Shown one piece after another: positions 1 to 8,830 of a DNA stretch of 64,000 nt. This DNA is from Desulfobacterales bacterium. Lineage in GTDB: Bacteria; Desulfobacterota; Desulfobacteria; Desulfobacterales; Desulfosalsimonadaceae. The stretch is from contig JAXHNP010000002.1 in NCBI GenBank assembly GCA_034520365.1, positions 248,001 to 312,000 on the forward strand. The letters are read 5' to 3'. Position 1 is the first letter of the stretch. Every line of letters begins with the position of its first letter. The notes under the pieces are model-generated. The model saw only the letters and a program-made list of their open reading frames with translations, did not search any database and was not told where the DNA came from. A program made the translations under genes and the position numbers.

Positions 1-253
1 AGGGGATGCGTGCTCGGTCGATTTTATCGATTTGGCGCCGGTGCCGCGACTGATCAATGTGGATGAGCCGGTCAGGGAAGACGAGGAAGTATTTGAGAAA
101 AATCTGGAGAAAGCGCTTTTTCGGCAAATCACAGCTGCAAAGCAGCAGCCGGACATCGATTTCGCCCCAATCGAAGATCGACTCGCCGGCTTTTCATGGC
201 CCGGTGTTTTCGAAAAGATTCAGAAGATTTACTATCAGGTATCTTTAGCTTGA
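1..253 (+). CDS. C-terminal end of an unidentified protein (partial, cut by window start)
   Basis: The reading frame is open from the first bases of the window and stops at 251-253, so only the last 83 or so residues are visible. The segment is acidic and its end (FSWPGVFEKIQKIYYQV) resembles the closing helix of GT4-type glycosyltransferases, where an F-S/T-W motif precedes an I-Y pair. That is a weak resemblance from a short tail, so the function is left open. It lies about 135 bases upstream of the GMP synthase subunit on the same strand and could be co-transcribed with it. Confidence 0.5.
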   Translation, partial: GDACSVDFIDLAPVPRLINVDEPVREDEEVFEKNLEKALFRQITAAKQQPDIDFAPIEDRLAGFSWPGVFEKIQKIYYQVSLA

Positions 254-388
254 ACCGGCGGGCTTTTCGGCCGAATGCGAAGCGTCAAAAAGCCGTTGCA
301 GTGCGGGGTGTTGAATGCTAAATTGCCGGCTTATTTATCCTATCGGTTCAGTTTTAAACTTAATTTTAAAATTCAGGAGAAAAACATT

Positions 389-1351
389 TTGCATACTGAA
401 ATTACCGTAAACGAGCTTGACACAGAGCGCTTTATCAAAGAAAAGGCAGAGGAGATTAAACGCACCGTAGGGGATGGATGGGCCATCAACGCCCTTTCAG
501 GCGGCGTTGATTCGTCCACGGTCACGATGCTCGGGCACCGCGCCCTGGGTGATAAATTAAAGACGGTATTTATCGAGAACGGGCTGATGCGTGCGGGTGA
601 AGCCGAACAGGTTGTTGGCTTTTTCCGCGACCTCGGAGTGCCGGTGGAAGTGGTTGACGCCCGCGATGAGTTTTTTGCGGCGCTAAAGGGGGTAACCGAC
701 CCGGAGGAGAAGCGCGAGGCCATCACCCGCACTTTCTACCGCGAGGTCTTCGGGCGCCTTGTGCGTGAAAGCGGGGCAAAGCACCTCATCCAGGGGACGA
801 TTCTTACCGATATTGATGAGACCGTGGCCGGGATCAAGCGGCAGCACAATGTGTTTGAACAATTGGGAATTGACCCCCAAGCGGCGTTCGGGTACAGCAT
901 CATCGAACCGTTGATTCAGCTTCGAAAGGACGGGGTCCGGAAGGTAGGCAAGGCGCTGGGGCTGCCCGAGGCGCTGTTTAATCGCATTCCTTTTCCGGGG
1001 CCGGCCCTTGCGGCCCGGGTCATCGGGGAGGCCACCCCGGAGCGCATCGAGACGGTTCAGAAGGCCACCGAGATTGTTGAGCGGCTTCTCTCAGATTGCG
1101 GGGCGTTCCAGTACATGGCCATCCTGCACGAGGACCGGGTGACCGGGATGCGCGACGGCCAGCGCGATTTCGGGCAGCAGATCGAAGTCCGCTGCTGGGA
1201 AAGCGTTGATGCGCGAACGGCCGCGCCGACCCGGCTTTCTTTCGACCTCCTTGAGCAGCTGGGGCAGGAAATTGCCGCCGAGGTGCCCGGCGTGGTCAGC
1301 GTTACCTACAATATCGCCTCCAAACCGCCGTCTACCATAGAGGCTGTTTAG
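389..1351 (+). CDS. guaAb: GMP synthase ATP-pyrophosphatase subunit (split, archaeal-type GuaAb)
   Basis: This enzyme adenylates XMP and aminates it to GMP, the last step of guanine nucleotide synthesis. The P-loop of the N-type ATP pyrophosphatase is visible as ALSGGVDSST near residue 35, and the C-terminal dimerisation domain ends in SKPPSTIEAV as in GMP synthases. The glutamine amidotransferase domain that is fused in most bacteria is absent; at 320 residues it matches the separate archaeal subunit, so ammonia must come from a partner encoded elsewhere. The TTG start at 389 is chosen because AGGAGA lies eight bases upstream and because it removes an unrelated 38-residue leader. Its 3' end overlaps the convergent efflux pump gene by 20 bases. 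Confidence 0.93.
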   Translation: MHTEITVNELDTERFIKEKAEEIKRTVGDGWAINALSGGVDSSTVTMLGHRALGDKLKTVFIENGLMRAGEAEQVVGFFRDLGVPVEVVDARDEFFAALKGVTDPEEKREAITRTFYREVFGRLVRESGAKHLIQGTILTDIDETVAGIKRQHNVFEQLGIDPQAAFGYSIIEPLIQLRKDGVRKVGKALGLPEALFNRIPFPGPALAARVIGEATPERIETVQKATEIVERLLSDCGAFQYMAILHEDRVTGMRDGQRDFGQQIEVRCWESVDARTAAPTRLSFDLLEQLGQEIAAEVPGVVSVTYNIASKPPSTIEAV

Positions 1352-4300
1352 TTGTAAGGGCTTTGAATCTGTCCTTCACATTATGGATATCCTCCAGGAT
1401 CATATATCCGCAGGGGATCAAGAGCAGGGTGATCAATGTGGCAAACAGCACGCCAAAACCCAGGCTGATGGCCATCGGGATAAGGAACCGGGCCTGGATG
1501 CTTTTCTCAAGCATCATGGGGGTGAGTCCCCCAAAGGTGGTCAGTGAGGTCAGGATGACGGCCCGAAATCTGAGTTTGCCGCCTTCAATAACCGCATCAT
1601 GGGCATTAAAGCCATCCTTTCTGAGGTCATTGACCCGGTGGATGAGCACCAGGGAGTCGTTAACCACCACACCGGAAAGCCCCACAATACCGAAGAGGCT
1701 TATGATACTGATATTAAATCCCATCAGCAGATGCCCGAGGATGGCGCCCACGACACCGAACGGAATGGCCGCCATCACGATAAAAGGCTGGGAAAAGGAT
1801 TTAAACGGCACCGCCAGCAGCGCATAGATACAGAATATGGCGATGATGAAATATTTGCCGACATCACCGAGTACCTCTTTCTGCTCCTGGCCTTCGCCCT
1901 CGATGTTAAATCGCAGGCCGGCATAGCGGTTTTTAAGGGTCTGAAGGTAGTCGTTTTCCAGATACTGCCGGACCTCGTTGGCGTTGGTCACGTTTTCATT
2001 CACATCCGCAATCACCTTGATCACCCGGAGCCGCTGGGCGCGCTCAATCGAGGCATAGCCGCGTTCCATATTCACTTCGGCCACTTCGGAAAACGGAACT
2101 TCGCTCCCGTCCGGGGCCTGGATTCGCATCTCTTCGACGTTGCCCAGGGATTTCCGCTCCTCATCCGGGTACCGGACCAGGACCTTAACCTCGTTTTTGT
2201 CCCGCTGAAACCGCATGGCTTCGGCCCCGTAAAACGCATGCCGCACCTGGCGGGCCAGATCGGACAGCGTAAGGCCCAAACTCGCCGCATTGGGCTTTAA
2301 TTTAAGTTGCATTTCCATTTTGCCGGGCATGTAGCTGTCGCTGATATCAAAGACCCCGGCAAAGCCCTCCAGTTCGTTTTTCAGCGCATCCGCCGCTTCA
2401 AGCAGCTGGTCATGGTTTTCAAGCGACAGGTGCACTTCTACCGGATTGCCCGCGCTGTGAATTTCGCTTTTAAATGTGATGGATTCCGCATCCGGAATCT
2501 TGCCGGCCCGGTCGCGCCACTCCCGGCTGAGTGCGGCCGAGCTGATATCGCGTTTTTCACCTTCCAAAAGCTGCACCCAGATCTGGGCTACATGCCCCCC
2601 GGATTCGCCGGCCCCACCCCGGCCGAACTGGGCACCGATAATTGAGGCGGTGTGATCCACGAGGGGCGGTGCATTTTCAGGCCGCATCTCATCCTTTTCA
2701 GCCAGCATCTTTTTGGCGGTTTCGGTTAAATGGTTGACCACCTCCATGGTGCGCTGCATCGGGGTGCCGGCCGGCATGGTGATCCGGCATTCCAGCACAT
2801 CGCCTTCAACTTTCGGAAAAAAGGTAAACTTGATTTTACCGGCCGCCCATACACCGAAGGTGAGGAGCAGCGCGCAGAGCCCCAATGCCAGGGTGGCGTA
2901 TCGCCATCGCACGCAGAACTCAACCAGCCGGCGATAGGGTTTTCGGATCACCCAGTTCAGCAGAAGCATCATCCGCTTGGGCCGGGCCCCGGTTTTCTGC
3001 ACCGCCTTGCTGCGCGCCAGATGAGCGGGCAGGATAAACAGGGATTCCACCAGAGACCCCAGAAGAACGAGGATCACCACCAGCGGGATGTTCCGCATAA
3101 GGTTCCCCATGGTCCCGCCGGCCATCAAGAGGGGCCAGAATGCCACCATGGTGGTTAGCACGGAAAAAATCACCGGCCGGCCCACTTCCAGGGTGCCGTC
3201 CACCGACGCTCGCAGCCGCCCGACCCCGGCCTCCTGCTGGCGGAAGACGTTTTCGCCGACAATAATGGCGTCATCCACCACAATGCCCAGCACCATGATA
3301 AAGGCAAAAAGCGAGATCATGTTAAGGGAAACATCGTAATAGGGCAAAAGCATCATGCCAAAGGCGAAGCTGATGGGAATGCCTAAAGTCACCCAGAAAG
3401 CCAGCCGCACATTTAAGAATACGCCTAACAGCAGACTCACCAGCATCAGGCCAAGCACCATATTTTTGGTGAGCAGTTCGATGCGGCTTTTTAAAATGGT
3501 GGACATATCCTGGTAGTAGTCCGCCTGGATGCCGTGGGGCAGGGTAGGCTGGACCTTTTCCACGTAATCCCGCACTTTTTGGGCAACTTCAAGTGCGCTC
3601 TGATCCGCCACCCGATAGACATTGATAATGGCGCCGGGTTTTCCCTGAAACCTGGAATAGAGGTCCACGTCCGCAAAGCCTTCATTTAACTCGGCGATCT
3701 GGCCCAGGGTGATCCGGGTGCCGTCCGGCCGGGTGATGATGGGCACATCACGATATTCCCGGGCATAATACCGGCGGCCCTTGGTCCGGATCAGGACTTC
3801 GCCTTCTTCGGCATCAACGCTTCCGGCCGGCAGGTCCAGACTGCTGCGGGCCACCGCTTCAGCCACCGCGCCGAGGGTGAGGTTATATTTGCGAAGGGTT
3901 TTTTCAGAAATGTCCAGGTGAATTTCATTTTCCCGTATCGCAGCTATATCCGCCTGAGTAATCCCTTCAATGTTGGTGAGCTCATCTTTTACGGTTTGCG
4001 CGATATGCTTGATAGAGGTTTCCGGGACATTTCCGTAGATCGCCACGCTGATTACCTGCATGCGCCGGGTCACCTCCCGGACGATGGGTTCCTCGGCTTC
4101 CTCGGGCATGGTGGTAATCCGGTCGACCTCGGATTTCACCTCATCCAGAAGCTTTTTGATGTCCCATCCCTTCATCACCTCGATGGTCACGCTGCCCGAG
4201 CCTTCACGGGAGACGGAATCTATCCGCTTGATTCCTTCAAGCCCGGCCACGTTCTCTTCAATCCGCCGGACCACGCCTTCTTCCACTTCCGATGGCGAGG

Positions 4301-4463
4301 CGCCGGGATAGGCCACGCTGATGCTGATTCTATCCAGTTGGGTATCCGGAAATATTTCCAGCTTGATCCCGATGCCGGTCAGGATGCCTGCGATCAGAAT
4401 AAAAAACATCAGCAGGTTGGCCGCTACGTGATTTTCGGCAAACCAGGCGATCGCTGTTTTCAT
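1332..4463 (-). CDS. RND-family efflux transporter, inner-membrane pump subunit
   Basis: This 1043-residue protein is a proton-driven drug/solute exporter of the AcrB/HAE superfamily. It has the expected plan: a first membrane helix at about 12-32, a large periplasmic loop, a helix bundle containing the paired acidic motif GIVVDDAIIVGENV of the proton relay, a second periplasmic loop and a C-terminal bundle. The start codon overlaps the adaptor stop codon (ATGA), so the two are translationally coupled. It is the last gene of the operon led by the TetR gene at 7913. Substrate cannot be read from sequence; the HAE-like architecture favours hydrophobic compounds over metal ions. Confidence 0.95.
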   Translation of the reverse strand: MKTAIAWFAENHVAANLLMFFILIAGILTGIGIKLEIFPDTQLDRISISVAYPGASPSEVEEGVVRRIEENVAGLEGIKRIDSVSREGSGSVTIEVMKGWDIKKLLDEVKSEVDRITTMPEEAEEPIVREVTRRMQVISVAIYGNVPETSIKHIAQTVKDELTNIEGITQADIAAIRENEIHLDISEKTLRKYNLTLGAVAEAVARSSLDLPAGSVDAEEGEVLIRTKGRRYYAREYRDVPIITRPDGTRITLGQIAELNEGFADVDLYSRFQGKPGAIINVYRVADQSALEVAQKVRDYVEKVQPTLPHGIQADYYQDMSTILKSRIELLTKNMVLGLMLVSLLLGVFLNVRLAFWVTLGIPISFAFGMMLLPYYDVSLNMISLFAFIMVLGIVVDDAIIVGENVFRQQEAGVGRLRASVDGTLEVGRPVIFSVLTTMVAFWPLLMAGGTMGNLMRNIPLVVILVLLGSLVESLFILPAHLARSKAVQKTGARPKRMMLLLNWVIRKPYRRLVEFCVRWRYATLALGLCALLLTFGVWAAGKIKFTFFPKVEGDVLECRITMPAGTPMQRTMEVVNHLTETAKKMLAEKDEMRPENAPPLVDHTASIIGAQFGRGGAGESGGHVAQIWVQLLEGEKRDISSAALSREWRDRAGKIPDAESITFKSEIHSAGNPVEVHLSLENHDQLLEAADALKNELEGFAGVFDISDSYMPGKMEMQLKLKPNAASLGLTLSDLARQVRHAFYGAEAMRFQRDKNEVKVLVRYPDEERKSLGNVEEMRIQAPDGSEVPFSEVAEVNMERGYASIERAQRLRVIKVIADVNENVTNANEVRQYLENDYLQTLKNRYAGLRFNIEGEGQEQKEVLGDVGKYFIIAIFCIYALLAVPFKSFSQPFIVMAAIPFGVVGAILGHLLMGFNISIISLFGIVGLSGVVVNDSLVLIHRVNDLRKDGFNAHDAVIEGGKLRFRAVILTSLTTFGGLTPMMLEKSIQARFLIPMAISLGFGVLFATLITLLLIPCGYMILEDIHNVKDRFKALTTKQPLW

Positions 4464-5635
4464 GACTGCCCCCCGTTGTCTGCATTCACGTACCTGACTC
4501 GCATGCCGTCAGTAGGGGCTTTAAGCGGCGAGACGACGACGAGGTCAGATGGCTTGAGGCCGCTCTGGACGACCACGCCGCGCTCATCCATGCGGGCAAT
4601 TTCAACATTTCTGAAATACAGCCGGTTTTCTTCCGGGTTGACCGCCCACACGGTATTTTTATCGTGCAGGGCTGCCCGCGGAATAACGGCTGCCTGGGTA
4701 ATGGTGTTCCCGTCGATTTCGATTTCCACAAATTGCCCGACAGAAAGCGGGGGGCGGGTCGCATAGGGATCAGGCACCCGGATTACCACATTAACCATTC
4801 GGGTTTTGGCGTTGATTTTGCCTTCCACCCGATTCACCTGACCGCGCCACGTCCTTTCCCGGCCGGCTACATTAGCCCTCACTGTGGCTTTTGCGCCCCG
4901 GGCGTTGCCCTCCGTGAATCCGGGGATCGTAAACCAGTTCAAGTCTTCATTTTCCATGGGGACCACGATTTCCACCACATCCGTGGCATACAACGTGGCC
5001 ATTGCCTGTCCCGTGGTGACATACTGCCCGATGTCCACCTGTTCGGAACTTACCCGGCCGTTAAACGGGGCTTTGATGGTGGTGCGCGCAAGGTTTAAGC
5101 TGGCTTTTTCCAGATTGGCCCGCCTGGCTTCAAGCCCGGCCCGGGCGGCGGAAAGCTGCGGCTCTCTGGCGACCAGGGGCGGGGGCGCCTCGCCGGGATG
5201 CATGCGCTCCCATTCTTGTCTGGCGGCCTCACTCTCCTGAACGGCCATTTCGTACTTGCTCTCCGCATCTTTTACCTCGGCTTCCGCCAGGGTCACGGCG
5301 ATTTCATAATCCCGTGGCTCAATCGTTACCAGCAGGTCGCCTTTTTTAATGGTGCCGCCGTTTACCAGATTTTCAGATACCTGGATCACTTCCCCGCCGA
5401 CCTGCGGGACAATCTGGCTCTCGGTCATGGCTTGCGCCGTGCCTTCGCCGGTAATGGTCATGTCAATTTCCCCCACGCGAATCGGTACGATCCGGACCAG
5501 GGGCAGGGGCACCTCCGGTTCCTGCCGGCCCAGCGCCTCTTTGCTTGATTTAAGGAGTTTGAATCCCATCACCCCGGTGCCGATAAAGGCAAGCGCCAGA
5601 ACGACATGAATGATGATTCTTACTTTGTTTGACAT
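4460..5635 (-). CDS. RND efflux periplasmic adaptor (membrane fusion protein)
   Basis: This 391-residue adaptor links the inner-membrane pump to the outer-membrane channel. An uncleaved N-terminal helix at about residues 8-27 anchors it. It is followed by a lipoyl-like half (IVPQVGGEVIQVSENLVNGG), an alpha-helical hairpin rich in A, E and R at about 115-180, the second lipoyl half (TIKAPFNGRVSSEQVDIG), and a beta-barrel and membrane-proximal domain. No lipobox is present. It sits between the outer-membrane factor and the pump, separated from the former by 177 bases that hold a long hairpin repeat. Confidence 0.94.
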   Translation of the reverse strand: MSNKVRIIIHVVLALAFIGTGVMGFKLLKSSKEALGRQEPEVPLPLVRIVPIRVGEIDMTITGEGTAQAMTESQIVPQVGGEVIQVSENLVNGGTIKKGDLLVTIEPRDYEIAVTLAEAEVKDAESKYEMAVQESEAARQEWERMHPGEAPPPLVAREPQLSAARAGLEARRANLEKASLNLARTTIKAPFNGRVSSEQVDIGQYVTTGQAMATLYATDVVEIVVPMENEDLNWFTIPGFTEGNARGAKATVRANVAGRERTWRGQVNRVEGKINAKTRMVNVVIRVPDPYATRPPLSVGQFVEIEIDGNTITQAAVIPRAALHDKNTVWAVNPEENRLYFRNVEIARMDERGVVVQSGLKPSDLVVVSPLKAPTDGMRVRYVNADNGGQS

Positions 5636-5704
5636 AAAAGTTCACCTGTTATGAAATTAGAAATCAGATCCCGCACAATGGCATTAACTTTAGCTTTCCG
5701 CCAC

Positions 5705-5786
5705 TGTCATTTCGAGGAACGACAGTGACGAGAAATCTAAAAAATTCTTGCACTGAAAAGATTTCTCGCTGGCGCTCGAAATGACA
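5705..5786. repeat. Long imperfect inverted repeat (dispersed-type hairpin)
   Basis: TGTCATTTCGAG at 5705-5716 pairs with CTCGAAATGACA at 5775-5786, and inside it CGAGAAATCT at 5729-5738 pairs with AGATTTCTCG at 5759-5768. The result is a two-tier hairpin in the efflux operon between the outer-membrane factor and adaptor genes. Both pairs of arms are perfect. No T-run follows on the minus strand, so it is not a typical terminator. It looks like an intergenic REP-type element that could stabilise mRNA or lower pump expression relative to the upstream genes. Confidence 0.85.
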
Positions 5787-5812
5787 ACTGAGCCGATTTT
5801 TATTTAAGTCAA

Positions 5813-7264
5813 TTACATTTCCTTCGTATGCGCTTGTTTTGATCCATCGGCGCTTTCAAGGATATTGTCCCAGCCGCCGCCCAGGGCCCGGTATAGGGCG
5901 ACCCGGTTGGTATAGATACCGTATTGCGCTTTAACCAGGCTGAGTTCCGCCTGAAAGCTTGCCTGTTGAGCATCCAGTACATTTAAGTAATCGGTAAGCC
6001 CCCGCTGGTATCGGTCCAACGCCGTCTCCAGCGTGGCGTCCGCCTCGTCGACGAATACCTGAAGCCGGCTGCGGCGCTCAATCTGCTGCTTTCGGGTTAA
6101 GAGCGCGCCTTCAACCTCGGCAAAGGCATTAAGGACCGTCTTGCCGTAAGCCGCCAGTTGTTTCTGATACCGGGCTTCCGCCGCCTGTTGGGCGGATTTT
6201 CTTTTGCCCGCGTCAAATGCCGGCTGAAAAAGACCCGAAGCAATTTTCCAAAGCTCGCTTTCCGGCTCAAACAGGGCATTCAGCTCGTTACTGGTATAGC
6301 CGAAGCTGGCGGTTAAATTGATCTGCGGAAACCGGTTCGCCTTTGCCACGCCGATTCTGGCAGATGCGGCTTTCAGGGCGGCTTCGGCAGACAGTATATC
6401 CGGCCGGCGGTTCAGCAGATCCGACGGCAGGCCGGCGGGTATCTCCGGGGGCAGCTTGAATTCAGCAGCTTCCGAGGTCTGCCCCGAAGATGTTGGGTAG
6501 CGCCCCTGAAGCACGGAAATCGCCTGTCTGGCCTTGCCAATGGCCTGCACCAGGGGCGGAATTTCCGCTTCGGATTGAGCCAGGCTTCTTCGGGCCTGCT
6601 GAACATCCAGGACCGAGGTCAGGCCACGACGGTACCGGGCTTCGACCAGCTCCAGGTTTTGATTATAGGTTTCCGTCAATTCCCTTGTGATGCGCAGCTG
6701 CTCCTTAAGGGATTGAATGTTGAAATACTGGGTGACCGCTTCCGCAATCAGGGATTGTATAATAGTCCGCCGGTTTTCATCGGCTGCCAGAAGATCCGCA
6801 CGGGCTCCTTCCGTCGCGCGCGCCAGGCGCCCCCAGAGATCGACTTCAAATGAGGCGGGCAGGGTCAGGGAAAAAGAATCGGTTTTCACCGTGACGTTGT
6901 CTCCGCTCAGAGGGTCAACGATGGATTGCTGCTGGCGGGATGCATTGGCGTTAAGGTCGAGCGAGGGATACTGATCCGCCCGGGTCTGGCCGACCACGGC
7001 GCGGGCCTCCATCACACTGGCGGCCGCTTTTTGAATATCCGGGTTGCCGGCCACCACATTGGCCACCACGTGATTTAACCGTTGATCATCGAATTCTTCC
7101 CACCATCGGGAATTGGGCATATAGGGACGGATACCGCTATCTGACGTCTCATATTGCTGTAGCATCGCACTCACAGGTTCCGGGCGCTGATAATCCGGGC
7201 CCAGGGTCATGCAGCCGGCTGTGGTCAGGGCGAGCAGCATCATGGCGGCAGCAATTGGTTTCAT
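5813..7264 (-). CDS. RND efflux outer-membrane factor, NodT/OprM-type lipoprotein
   Basis: This is the outer-membrane channel of the tripartite efflux system. Residues 1-18 form a lipoprotein signal ending in the lipobox TAGC, so Cys18 should be lipidated. Two repeated outer-membrane-efflux-protein domains follow, with typical segments such as DLWGRLARATEGARADLLA near residue 140 and a second copy ending in YLNVLDAQQASFQAELSLV. Length (483) is normal for the NodT family. It starts four bases after the TetR stop codon, so the regulator and channel are in one transcript. Confidence 0.95.
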   Translation of the reverse strand: MKPIAAAMMLLALTTAGCMTLGPDYQRPEPVSAMLQQYETSDSGIRPYMPNSRWWEEFDDQRLNHVVANVVAGNPDIQKAAASVMEARAVVGQTRADQYPSLDLNANASRQQQSIVDPLSGDNVTVKTDSFSLTLPASFEVDLWGRLARATEGARADLLAADENRRTIIQSLIAEAVTQYFNIQSLKEQLRITRELTETYNQNLELVEARYRRGLTSVLDVQQARRSLAQSEAEIPPLVQAIGKARQAISVLQGRYPTSSGQTSEAAEFKLPPEIPAGLPSDLLNRRPDILSAEAALKAASARIGVAKANRFPQINLTASFGYTSNELNALFEPESELWKIASGLFQPAFDAGKRKSAQQAAEARYQKQLAAYGKTVLNAFAEVEGALLTRKQQIERRSRLQVFVDEADATLETALDRYQRGLTDYLNVLDAQQASFQAELSLVKAQYGIYTNRVALYRALGGGWDNILESADGSKQAHTKEM

Positions 7265-7268
7265 GATA

Positions 7269-7913
7269 TTATTTCTCCTCCATCAGCGAATTAAGTCCGT
7301 TCAGCGCAAAATTTCTGATGTGTTCGATCAGCATGGATTTAAATTCCTGGTTGTAATCCCGTCCCATTATCATTGAAACCGCGGGCCGGGCGAAGGTGAA
7401 ATAAAGGGTCATGCCGATGATGCCGACGATGCTTAACCGCAGGCGTTCTTCATCGATATCCGCCGGCAGGTGGGGGCGGATCAGATCGCTTAGCTGCTGC
7501 TGGTAGGGCTTCATCACTTCCTCAACAACCATTTTAAGGGCATCACTGGGATGGGATAACTCCCGCTGCATCAGCTGAACATGCTGCTGGCGCTCTTCAT
7601 CGTTTAACGGGCCATCCAGAAATGCCCGGGCCATAGCATCGACAACTTCATCAATGCCTGGATTCGGCTTATTTGCAATCTGTTTGAAAAAGTTTTCCCG
7701 CACACGCCGCGTGCGTTCCAGCCAGCGCTCCCGGAAAACCTCGAGATAGAGATTCATCTTGTTGCCGAAATGGTAATTGATGGCCGCCAGGTTGCTTTCG
7801 GCCGCACCGGTAATCTCGCGCACGCTGACTGCCTCAAACCCTTTTAGGGCAAACAGTCGTTCCGCCTGGTCCAGGATTCGCTCCCGGGTGTTGTCGATAG
7901 TGAGTTGTGTCAT
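7269..7913 (-). CDS. TetR-family transcriptional regulator of the efflux operon
   Basis: This 214-residue protein has an N-terminal TetR helix-turn-helix at about residues 10-55, with the typical VREITGAAESNLAAINYHFGN recognition region, and a C-terminal ligand-binding domain resembling the CecR/DUF1956 group. It is the first gene of the efflux operon, and a palindromic site lies just upstream, so it probably represses its own operon until a substrate of the pump binds. Regulation is inferred from layout and family behaviour. Confidence 0.92.
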   Translation of the reverse strand: MTQLTIDNTRERILDQAERLFALKGFEAVSVREITGAAESNLAAINYHFGNKMNLYLEVFRERWLERTRRVRENFFKQIANKPNPGIDEVVDAMARAFLDGPLNDEERQQHVQLMQRELSHPSDALKMVVEEVMKPYQQQLSDLIRPHLPADIDEERLRLSIVGIIGMTLYFTFARPAVSMIMGRDYNQEFKSMLIEHIRNFALNGLNSLMEEK

Positions 7914-7960
7914 ATTAAATTCTCATGTCAGGACTGTTTATTTTTTGGAAAAAATTAAAT

Positions 7961-7989
7961 TCAAACGCTTGTATGAAACGAACGTTTGA
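7961..7989. promoter_or_regulatory. Probable TetR operator upstream of the efflux operon
   Basis: TCAAACG at 7961-7967 and CGTTTGA at 7983-7989 are perfect inverted arms, and a tighter palindrome AAACGAACGTTT occupies 7976-7987. The site is 48-76 bases upstream of the regulator's ATG on the minus strand. TTGAAT, a plausible -35, overlaps its left arm, which fits repression by steric block. Confidence 0.6.
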
Positions 7990-8030
7990 GTGTCAAGAAG
8001 ATTTTTTACCTTTAATCCCACTTTTCGTAA

Positions 8031-8050
8031 AGGGGGATTTAGGGGGATTT
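8031..8050. repeat. Short tandem repeat of a G-rich decamer
   Basis: The decamer AGGGGGATTT occurs twice in perfect tandem at 8031-8040 and 8041-8050, in the intergenic space between the efflux regulator and the DUF456 gene. Nearby CGCCCCCAATC at about 8072 could pair partly with it. No coding or promoter role is evident. Confidence 0.6.
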
Positions 8051-8095
8051 TTTCAATGCCACAATGCAAATCGCCCCCAATCTTTTCTTTTTCAT

Positions 8096-8124
8096 TTGTC
8101 GGTGACTCGGGGTCATGATAGGAT
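8096..8124 (+). promoter_or_regulatory. Candidate sigma-70-type promoter for the DUF456 gene
   Basis: TTGTCG at 8096-8101 and TAGGAT at 8119-8124 are separated by 17 bases, placing a start site near 8131, about 30 bases before the ATG at 8161. Each hexamer differs from consensus at two positions, so this is a reasonable but unproven promoter. Confidence 0.4.
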
Positions 8125-8160
8125 ACGCGCGTTTTTCATTGATTGATCAAGGAGGATAAA

Positions 8161-8667
8161 ATGGATCCGCTGGGAATCGTCGCAGCCATTGTACTGGCAT
8201 TATTCTGTTTGGTCGGCCTGGTGCTAACGCCGCTGGGTTTGCCGGGGACATTCGTCATACTGGCCGGTGCACTGGTTTATAATCTGATTCAGTGGTCCAT
8301 GGTGCTGAGTCTTACACTGCTGCTTATTCTGCTTGGCATTGCTCTTATCGGGGAGGTGCTGGAATACGTGTTGAGTGTCAAACTGGCCAGTCGCAGAGGA
8401 TCTTCAAATCCTGCCATTTGGGGCGCTGTGATCGGCGGCATCGTCGGAGCCATTATCGGCACGCCCGTGCCGGTCATCGGCTCCCTAATCGGCCTTTTTA
8501 TCGGGGTTTTTCTGGGGGCGTTCGGCGTCGAACTGGCGATCCGGAAAGATCTTTCCAAAGCTTTGAACTCTGCCATAGGGGCTTTTTACGGTAGAGTCGG
8601 GGCGATTCTGGTCAAGTCCCTGCTTGGCGTCGTGATGATTATCACGGTTTTTTCCGCTGTTTTTTAA
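8161..8667 (+). CDS. DUF456 family small integral membrane protein
   Basis: This 168-residue protein is almost entirely hydrophobic, with four to five membrane segments and the glycine-rich stretch GAVIGGIVGAIIGTPVPVIG typical of DUF456. No biochemical function is established for the family. The ATG at 8161 is chosen over an in-frame upstream start because AAGGAGGAT lies directly before it at ideal spacing. It has its own candidate promoter and stands between the divergent efflux operon and the rubrerythrin gene. Confidence 0.85.
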   Translation: MDPLGIVAAIVLALFCLVGLVLTPLGLPGTFVILAGALVYNLIQWSMVLSLTLLLILLGIALIGEVLEYVLSVKLASRRGSSNPAIWGAVIGGIVGAIIGTPVPVIGSLIGLFIGVFLGAFGVELAIRKDLSKALNSAIGAFYGRVGAILVKSLLGVVMIITVFSAVF

Positions 8668-8715
8668 GCCGAATATTTAATTCACCGCAATCATGTCTTC
8701 ATTCTTCAATAAAAA

Positions 8716-8750
8716 AACCCGGTTTATTTGCAAAATAATTGGGCCGGGTT
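8716..8750. other. Small stem-loop between DUF456 and rubrerythrin genes
   Basis: AACCCGG at 8716-8722 pairs with CCGGGTT at 8744-8750 around a 21-base loop, just after the DUF456 stop codon. It may be a weak terminator for that gene, but only AAATTAAT follows rather than a T-run. Confidence 0.4.
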
Positions 8751-8830
8751 AAATTAATCGTATTCCAAAACCATTTATCCCGATCTATGCATTTGGTTTT
8801 TAACAATTCAAGGATTCAAAAGGAGAAGCA

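Noticed and set aside
1363-3339. Long open frames on the plus strand inside the RND pump gene
   Set aside because: They are antisense shadows of a strong conserved protein in high-GC sequence and show no recognisable family.
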